This document shows positions 6,850-10,621 of a stretch of 10,621 bases of DNA, piece after piece. The notes beneath the pieces are model-generated. The model ran no database searches and had not been told where the DNA came from. It worked only from the letters and a program-made list of their open reading frames with translations. Every line of letters starts with the position of its first letter. Position 1 is the first letter of the stretch. A program made the position numbers and the translations under genes. Source of the stretch: Bacteroidota bacterium (GTDB lineage: Bacteria > Bacteroidota > Bacteroidia > Chitinophagales > Chitinophagaceae); assembly GCA_023386395.1 (NCBI GenBank), contig JAEWJV010000158.1, positions 1 through 10,621 on the forward strand, read 5' to 3'.

Positions 6850-7677
6850 ATGGGTATTCTTTCGCTTATATTAATTATCGCCAACGTACTTGTTTCTTAC
6901 CGCGGTTTTAAAGACAGTATTTTCTACAATAAATACAAGTTTAATGTAGATGCCGTTTTGCTGTATAAAGATTATAAACGGCTGGTAACATCCGGTTTTC
7001 TTCATGTAAACTGGATGCATCTTATTTTCAATATGCTGGCCTTATATTTTTTCAGCGGTTCAATTGAAATGTCGTTAGGTCCCGTGAAGTTTTTACTTAT
7101 TTATTTTTTAAGCCTCATTGGCGGCGACCTTCTTTCGCTCTTCATTCATCGCCACGATGGCAGTTATGATTCGGTGGGGGCCTCTGCCGGTGTAAGCGGA
7201 TTGATATATGCAGCCATTGCTTTATTCCCGGGCATGAAGATTGGTTTATTGTTTATTCCCATTGGCATTCCCGGCTGGTTGTTCGGGCTTATTTATGTGT
7301 TGTATTCCATTTATGGCATCCGCTCAGGAAGAAATAATATTGGCCACGATGCGCATTTGGGTGGCGCATTAATTGGCCTTATCGTCGCCATCATCATGCA
7401 TCCGTCTGTTGTAATTACCAACACATGGCCCATTGTAATTATTATGTTGCCCTCCGTAGTGTTTATCTACATTATTATTACCAGGCCACATAGCTTGTTT
7501 ATAGATAATTATTTTTTCAATAAGCACTCAAACGCAACTACCATCGATCATAAATACAATATAGAAAAACGGAGCAAAGAGCAGGAGATAGACAGGATAC
7601 TTGAAAAGATTCATAAGAAAGGAATGAAAAGCCTTACGGATAATGAACGGCAAATGCTGCAGGAGTATTCAAGGTGA
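6850..7677 (+). CDS. Rhomboid-family intramembrane serine protease
   Basis: The 275-residue product has the rhomboid core. It includes WMHLIFNML (H57 and N61, the HxxxN motif), the catalytic serine in ASAGVSGLIYA (S116, GxSG) and the catalytic histidine in GHDAHLGGALIG (H169). About six transmembrane helices span residues 1-185, and a further hydrophobic hairpin-like stretch (about 193-211) precedes a charged cytosolic tail. Rhomboids cut transmembrane substrates near helix-breaking residues; no substrate is suggested by the neighbours. The tail ends in KIHKKGMKSLTDNERQMLQE, a short element I recall at the C-terminus of many Bacteroidota rhomboids, with unknown role. The ATG at 6850 follows a -7-like box with one mismatch (CAGCTTTG, 6826-6833). 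The stop codon lies within the first units of a heptamer repeat. Confidence 0.9.
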   Translation: MGILSLILIIANVLVSYRGFKDSIFYNKYKFNVDAVLLYKDYKRLVTSGFLHVNWMHLIFNMLALYFFSGSIEMSLGPVKFLLIYFLSLIGGDLLSLFIHRHDGSYDSVGASAGVSGLIYAAIALFPGMKIGLLFIPIGIPGWLFGLIYVLYSIYGIRSGRNNIGHDAHLGGALIGLIVAIIMHPSVVITNTWPIVIIMLPSVVFIYIIITRPHSLFIDNYFFNKHSNATTIDHKYNIEKRSKEQEIDRILEKIHKKGMKSLTDNERQMLQEYSR

Positions 7678-7756
7678 GTGGTGAGTTGTCAATTGTGCGT
7701 GAACATGTTTGAAGTTCACTTACTCACCATTTACCACTGACAACTCACGATTAACT
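7673..7756. repeat. Heptamer repeat folded as an inverted repeat
   Basis: The left arm holds two exact GGTGAGT units (7673-7679, 7680-7686) followed by two diverged heptamers. The right arm holds five heptamers starting at 7722, 7729, 7736, 7743 and 7750 with the form A-C/T-T-N-A-C-N. The arms are complementary: GTGAGTTGTCA (7681-7691) pairs perfectly with TGACAACTCAC (7738-7748), and GTGAAC (7699-7704) pairs with GTTCAC (7714-7719) as an inner hairpin. There is no T tract, so it is not a standard terminator. The first unit overlaps the rhomboid stop codon. Confidence 0.65.
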
Positions 7757-7764
7757 TAACTTAG
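7757..7764 (+). promoter_or_regulatory. Possible -7 element before the dienelactone hydrolase gene
   Basis: TAACTTAG is one fixed position away from TAnnTTTG and lies 19 bp before the ATG at 7784, directly after the heptamer inverted repeat. It resembles the TACATTAG before the sterol desaturase gene. No -33 TTG is visible at the right distance. Confidence 0.35.
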
Positions 7765-7783
7765 TAATCTAAAACAATAGCTC

Positions 7784-8671
7784 ATGAACAACATTAAGAA
7801 AGAAGATATTAAACAGGAAGTGTTTGATATATATGACGATTATGCCCACAGCCGCATTGACAGAAGAACCTTCGTACAGAAACTTTCTGTGTATGCGGTA
7901 GGCGGAATCACTGTAAGTTCACTGATGAGTTTTCTTATGCCTGATTATCAAAATACCTTGCAGGTAAAGCCGGATGATCCGCGCATTAAATCGGATTATA
8001 TCAATTATGAATCACCAAAGGGTGGCGGTACTATTAAAGCTTTATTAAGTATGCCGGCAGATGCAAAAGGCAAGCTGGGCGGGGTGGTGGTGGTGCATGA
8101 AAACCGTGGTTTAAACCCATATATAGAAGATGTGGGCAGAAGGCTGGCGCTTGCTGGTTTTATATCCATTGCACCGGACGCTTTAACACCATTGGGCGGT
8201 TATCCCGGCAATGACGATAAAGGCCGTGAAATGCAAAGCAAACGCGACCGGAATGAAATGCTGGAAAATTTTATAGATGCCTATAATTATCTTGTTCATC
8301 ATAAAGATTGCAATGGCAAAGTGGGAGTAGTTGGTTTTTGTTTTGGCGGAGGTATAGCAAATATGATGGCGGTGCGCATTCCCACTTTATCAGCCGCAGT
8401 TCCATTTTATGGCGCACAGCCTGCTACGAAAGATGTACCTGAAATACAAGCGCCATTGTTGTTGCAATATGCCGGGCTTGATACCCGTGTGAACGAAGGC
8501 TGGCCAGCTTATGAGGCCGCATTAAAGGCAAACAATAAAGTTTATAAGGCCTATATTTATCCAAACGTGAATCATGGTTTTCATAACGATACAACGCCGC
8601 GTTATGATAAAGCCGCAGCAGAGCTTGCATGGCAGAGAACGATTGATTTCTTTAAACAGTATTTGCATTAG
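7784..8671 (+). CDS. Dienelactone hydrolase family protein (YghX-like) with Tat-like N-terminus
   Basis: The 295-residue alpha/beta hydrolase has the dienelactone hydrolase catalytic set. The nucleophile is C186 in VGFCFGGG, the acid D233 in GLDTRVN and the histidine H264 in NVNHGFH; the conserved glutamate in [13 protein letters not shown] (E106) is also present. The family hydrolyses lactone or ester bonds. The domain order and N-terminus resemble E. coli YghX, whose substrate is not established, so catechol degradation should not be assumed; no other pathway gene is nearby. Residues 25-50 (DRRTFVQKL, then a hydrophobic stretch) look like a twin-arginine export signal preceded by an unusually long charged segment of about 26 residues. 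Export is therefore likely but not certain. The stop codon is two bases from the end of argH, which converges from the other strand. Confidence 0.88.
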   Translation: MNNIKKEDIKQEVFDIYDDYAHSRIDRRTFVQKLSVYAVGGITVSSLMSFLMPDYQNTLQVKPDDPRIKSDYINYESPKGGGTIKALLSMPADAKGKLGGVVVVHENRGLNPYIEDVGRRLALAGFISIAPDALTPLGGYPGNDDKGREMQSKRDRNEMLENFIDAYNYLVHHKDCNGKVGVVGFCFGGGIANMMAVRIPTLSAAVPFYGAQPATKDVPEIQAPLLLQYAGLDTRVNEGWPAYEAALKANNKVYKAYIYPNVNHGFHNDTTPRYDKAAAELAWQRTIDFFKQYLH

Positions 8672-8673
8672 AA

Positions 8674-10005
8674 TTAAGCAATCAAGTTTTCAATAGCTGC
8701 ATGATATTTTTCAAAATGAAAACTATCAATAGCCTTTTGCATATTTGCTGCAATTTTATCGTTCATTAAATTGCCAATGCTGCCTTCATGTACATGCTGA
8801 ATATTTGTTGAATATTCAAACTTTCCTTCTTCGATGTCTAATCCAACTTTTTTATAAGCATCGCGGAAAGGCATACCGTTATTCACAAGCTTATTTACTT
8901 CTTCCACACTAAACAGGTATTTATATTTATCATCGTCAAGAATATCTTTCTTCACTTCAATATTGCTTAGCATTAAAGCAGCCATATTGATGCAATCATT
9001 CAATGTTGTAAATGCTGGGAACAAATGTTCTTTCAGCAATTGCAGGTCGCGATGATAACCTGAAGGAAGATTAGTGGTCATCATCATAATTTCATTTGGC
9101 AGCGCCTTTATTTGATTGCAATGTGAACGAATCAGTTCAAACACATCAGGATTCTTTTTATGCGGCATAATGCTGCTGCCCGTTGTAAGCTCGGCAGGAA
9201 ACGAAACAAAGCCGAAGTTCTGGTTAAGATATAAACACATATCCATGCTAAGCCTTGCCAATGTATCTGCAAGATTTGCCAATGCTGATGCAACAATGCG
9301 TTCCGTTTTGCCGCGGCTCATTTGCGCATATACCACATTATAATGCAAATCGTCAAAACCTAATAGCTCTGTGGTGAGTGTTCTGTTAATTGGGAAAGAA
9401 GAACCGTAACCGGCGGCGGAACCTAAGGGATTTTTATTAACAACATCATACGCCGCTTTTAAAGTGGTTACATCATCCACCAGGCTTTCCGAATAGGCGC
9501 CAAACCATAAACCAAATGATGAAGGCATGGCTAATTGCAAATGCGTATAGCCTGGCAATAAATCATTTTTATATTTTCCGCTTTGCTGAATGAGCAATTC
9601 GAAAAATGACTTCATGTTTAAAACAAGCTGCTCCAGTTCGTGGCGCAGGAATAATTTTAAATCCACCAAAACCTGGTCGTTGCGGCTGCGGGCAGAATGA
9701 ATTTTTTTGCCAATATCGCCGAGCTTTTCCGTTAATAAAAACTCTATCTGCGAATGAACGTCTTCAATGCTATCGTGGATCGTGAATCGTGCATCGTGAA
9801 TGGAAGAATAAATATTCTTTAGTTCGTTCACAAGTTTAGCTGCTTCGTCGTTTGTAAGCAAGCCAACAGTAGCCAGCATTTTTGCATGAGCTATGTTGCC
9901 TAATACATCAAAGGGCGCCAGCAGTAAGTCAAATTCCCTGTCGTTACCAACAGTAAATTTTTCTACCTCCTTTAATGATGTTGTATTTTTTTGCCAGAGT
10001 TTCAT
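8674..10005 (-). CDS. argH: Argininosuccinate lyase
   Basis: The 443-residue product is a complete fumarase/aspartase-superfamily lyase that splits argininosuccinate into arginine and fumarate, the last step of arginine synthesis, as a cytosolic homotetramer. Landmarks in order are EDVHSQIE (81-88), the substrate loop SARSRNDQV (104-112), the catalytic histidine in PGYTHLQ (H155) and the signature loop GSSIMPHKKNPD (276-287), which contains the catalytic serine. The length is slightly below the usual 455-470. Residues 69-79 (IHDARFTIHDS) are encoded by a 7-bp tandem repeat, yet the segment looks about as long as in relatives. The gene follows the ArgE-type deacetylase on the same strand with an 83-bp gap holding another heptamer repeat. 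No promoter was found there, so it is probably co-transcribed with that gene. Confidence 0.95.
   Translation of the reverse strand: MKLWQKNTTSLKEVEKFTVGNDREFDLLLAPFDVLGNIAHAKMLATVGLLTNDEAAKLVNELKNIYSSIHDARFTIHDSIEDVHSQIEFLLTEKLGDIGKKIHSARSRNDQVLVDLKLFLRHELEQLVLNMKSFFELLIQQSGKYKNDLLPGYTHLQLAMPSSFGLWFGAYSESLVDDVTTLKAAYDVVNKNPLGSAAGYGSSFPINRTLTTELLGFDDLHYNVVYAQMSRGKTERIVASALANLADTLARLSMDMCLYLNQNFGFVSFPAELTTGSSIMPHKKNPDVFELIRSHCNQIKALPNEIMMMTTNLPSGYHRDLQLLKEHLFPAFTTLNDCINMAALMLSNIEVKKDILDDDKYKYLFSVEEVNKLVNNGMPFRDAYKKVGLDIEEGKFEYSTNIQHVHEGSIGNLMNDKIAANMQKAIDSFHFEKYHAAIENLIA
9772..9801 (-). repeat. 7-bp tandem repeat inside argH, unit ATCGTGN
   Basis: On the plus strand, four heptamers start at 9772, 9779, 9786 and 9793, all ATCGTG plus one variable base, ending with a partial AT. 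On the coding strand they encode residues 69-78 of ArgH. Three units equal 21 bp, so the peptide repeats every seven residues (IHD appears at 69 and 76). Gain or loss of one unit would shift the frame. Confidence 0.75.
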
Positions 10006-10009
10006 TGTG

Positions 10010-10086
10010 AAGGTTTAAGGTTTAAGGTTAAGGTTTAAGGTTAGAACCGCAATAGCCCTATACCTACACCTTATACCTTATACCCT
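10010..10086. repeat. Heptamer tandem repeats in inverse orientation between argE-like gene and argH
   Basis: On the plus strand, AAGGTTT-type units start at 10010, 10017, 10024, 10030 and 10037 (two are 6 bp long). A second block of ATACCTT-type units starts at 10059, 10066, 10073 and 10080. The blocks are roughly reverse complements (AAGGT against ACCTT), so the transcript leader of argH could fold across the 16-bp unrelated centre. The repeats fill nearly the whole spacer between the deacetylase and argH. Confidence 0.7.
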
Positions 10087-10088
10087 TT

Positions 10089-10621
10089 TTAAAAAATTAT
10101 TTTATTCAATAACCCAATGTACAATTCAATTCCATTCTTTATTTCATCAACAAAAATAAACTCATCTGCGCTATGGCTCCTGGCGCTATCGCCCGGCCCT
10201 ATTTTTAATGCAGGAAAAGGCATTAATGCCTTATCACTTGTTGTGGGTGAACCATAATAAGTTCTGCCTAATTCAATTCCAGCCTTTACCAAAGGATGAT
10301 CTAATGCAATGTTTGTTGAACGCAGCCGTAAACTTCTCGGCGTAATTTCAGATTGAATATTTTGCTGAATAATATCGATAACTTCTTCAAAAGTATATAA
10401 CTCGTTCACACGCACATCCACCGTGAATTTACATTCCGGAGGAATTACATTATGCTGTGTGCCCGCATTAATAATAGTTACACTCATTTTATTTGGGCCG
10501 ATCAGTTCAGACACTTTATCAAACCGGTGATTTTTAAGCCATTCAATATCTTTTATGGCTTTATAAATTGCATTGTCACCTTCTTCCCTTGCCGCATGGC
10601 CGGCTCTGCCGTAAGCTGTAC
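10089..10621 (-). CDS. argE: M20-family deacetylase, ArgE type, 5' end outside window
   Basis: The frame is open to the window edge (last full codon at 10619), so a GTG at 10514 is internal and not the start. The 176 visible residues are the C-terminal half of an M20 metallopeptidase-fold deacylase. They include the dimerisation-domain entry YGRAGHAAREEGDNAIYKA, then NVIPPECKFTVDVRV, the strand pattern typical of this domain, and the metal-binding histidine in GPGDSARSHSADEF. Most of the zinc site lies in the missing N-terminal half. With argH immediately downstream, the likely role is removal of an acyl group from acetylornithine or, as in many Bacteroidota, a succinylated arginine precursor. 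DapE and CPG2 enzymes share the fold and cannot be fully excluded from the visible part. The spacer to argH is 83 bp and full of heptamer repeats. Confidence 0.8.
   Translation of the reverse strand, partial: TAYGRAGHAAREEGDNAIYKAIKDIEWLKNHRFDKVSELIGPNKMSVTIINAGTQHNVIPPECKFTVDVRVNELYTFEEVIDIIQQNIQSEITPRSLRLRSTNIALDHPLVKAGIELGRTYYGSPTTSDKALMPFPALKIGPGDSARSHSADEFIFVDEIKNGIELYIGLLNKIIF

Noticed and set aside
8669..8676. Overlap or shared terminator between the dienelactone hydrolase gene and argH
   Set aside because: The genes converge with a 2-bp gap and no hairpin with T tract is visible; tight convergence alone is not a feature.
10010..10042. Telomere-like AAGGTTT repeats suggesting a replicon end
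   Set aside because: Only five imperfect units in mid-sequence between two arginine genes, and the other heptamer loci give a better explanation.
10512..10514. GTG start codon for the M20 deacetylase
   Set aside because: The frame continues to the window edge with conserved family sequence (GRAGHAAREEGDNA) upstream.

Overview
The window is an ordinary-looking chromosomal segment of a member of the Bacteroidota, most likely Chitinophagaceae or a close relative. The evidence is the AT-rich base composition, the lack of Shine-Dalgarno sequences before most genes, matches to the Bacteroidota promoter form (TTG, then about 17-23 bp, then TAnnTTTG), and family variants typical of this phylum. The species assignment is inference. 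I see no tRNA, rRNA, CRISPR array, insertion sequence, phage gene or replication origin. No gene-free stretch exceeds about 210 bp.

Left part (1-2784): the 3' end of a tetratricopeptide-repeat protein gene with a terminator, then a VOC/PhnB-like gene behind a good -7 promoter element. On the minus strand follows a two-gene unit with a 9-nt gap: an unusual ATP-grasp ligase with a hydrophobic N-terminus (TTG start), then a LysE-family exporter. This make-and-export pairing is the best candidate for an undescribed small system here.

Middle part (2785-6692): a 107-bp divergent region carries a recognisable promoter for each direction. To the right lie a double-CCG-domain iron-sulfur protein, a secreted thioredoxin-fold protein with a long helical C-terminal region and strong terminator, a sterol desaturase/fatty acid hydroxylase family membrane enzyme, and a Cu/Zn superoxide dismutase lipoprotein with strong terminator.

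Right part (6693-10621): a rhomboid-family intramembrane serine protease and a dienelactone-hydrolase family protein with a Tat-like N-terminus. Facing them on the minus strand is an arginine-biosynthesis pair: a truncated M20 deacetylase (ArgE type) followed by argH (argininosuccinate lyase). Apart from this pair the genes look like unrelated housekeeping or stress functions.

The structure that genes do not explain is a set of four loci built from degenerate 7-bp tandem units, each with its own unit sequence: 5928-5962, 7673-7756, 9772-9801 (inside the argH coding sequence) and 10010-10086. Two of them also fold back as inverted repeats. They share a period, not a sequence.
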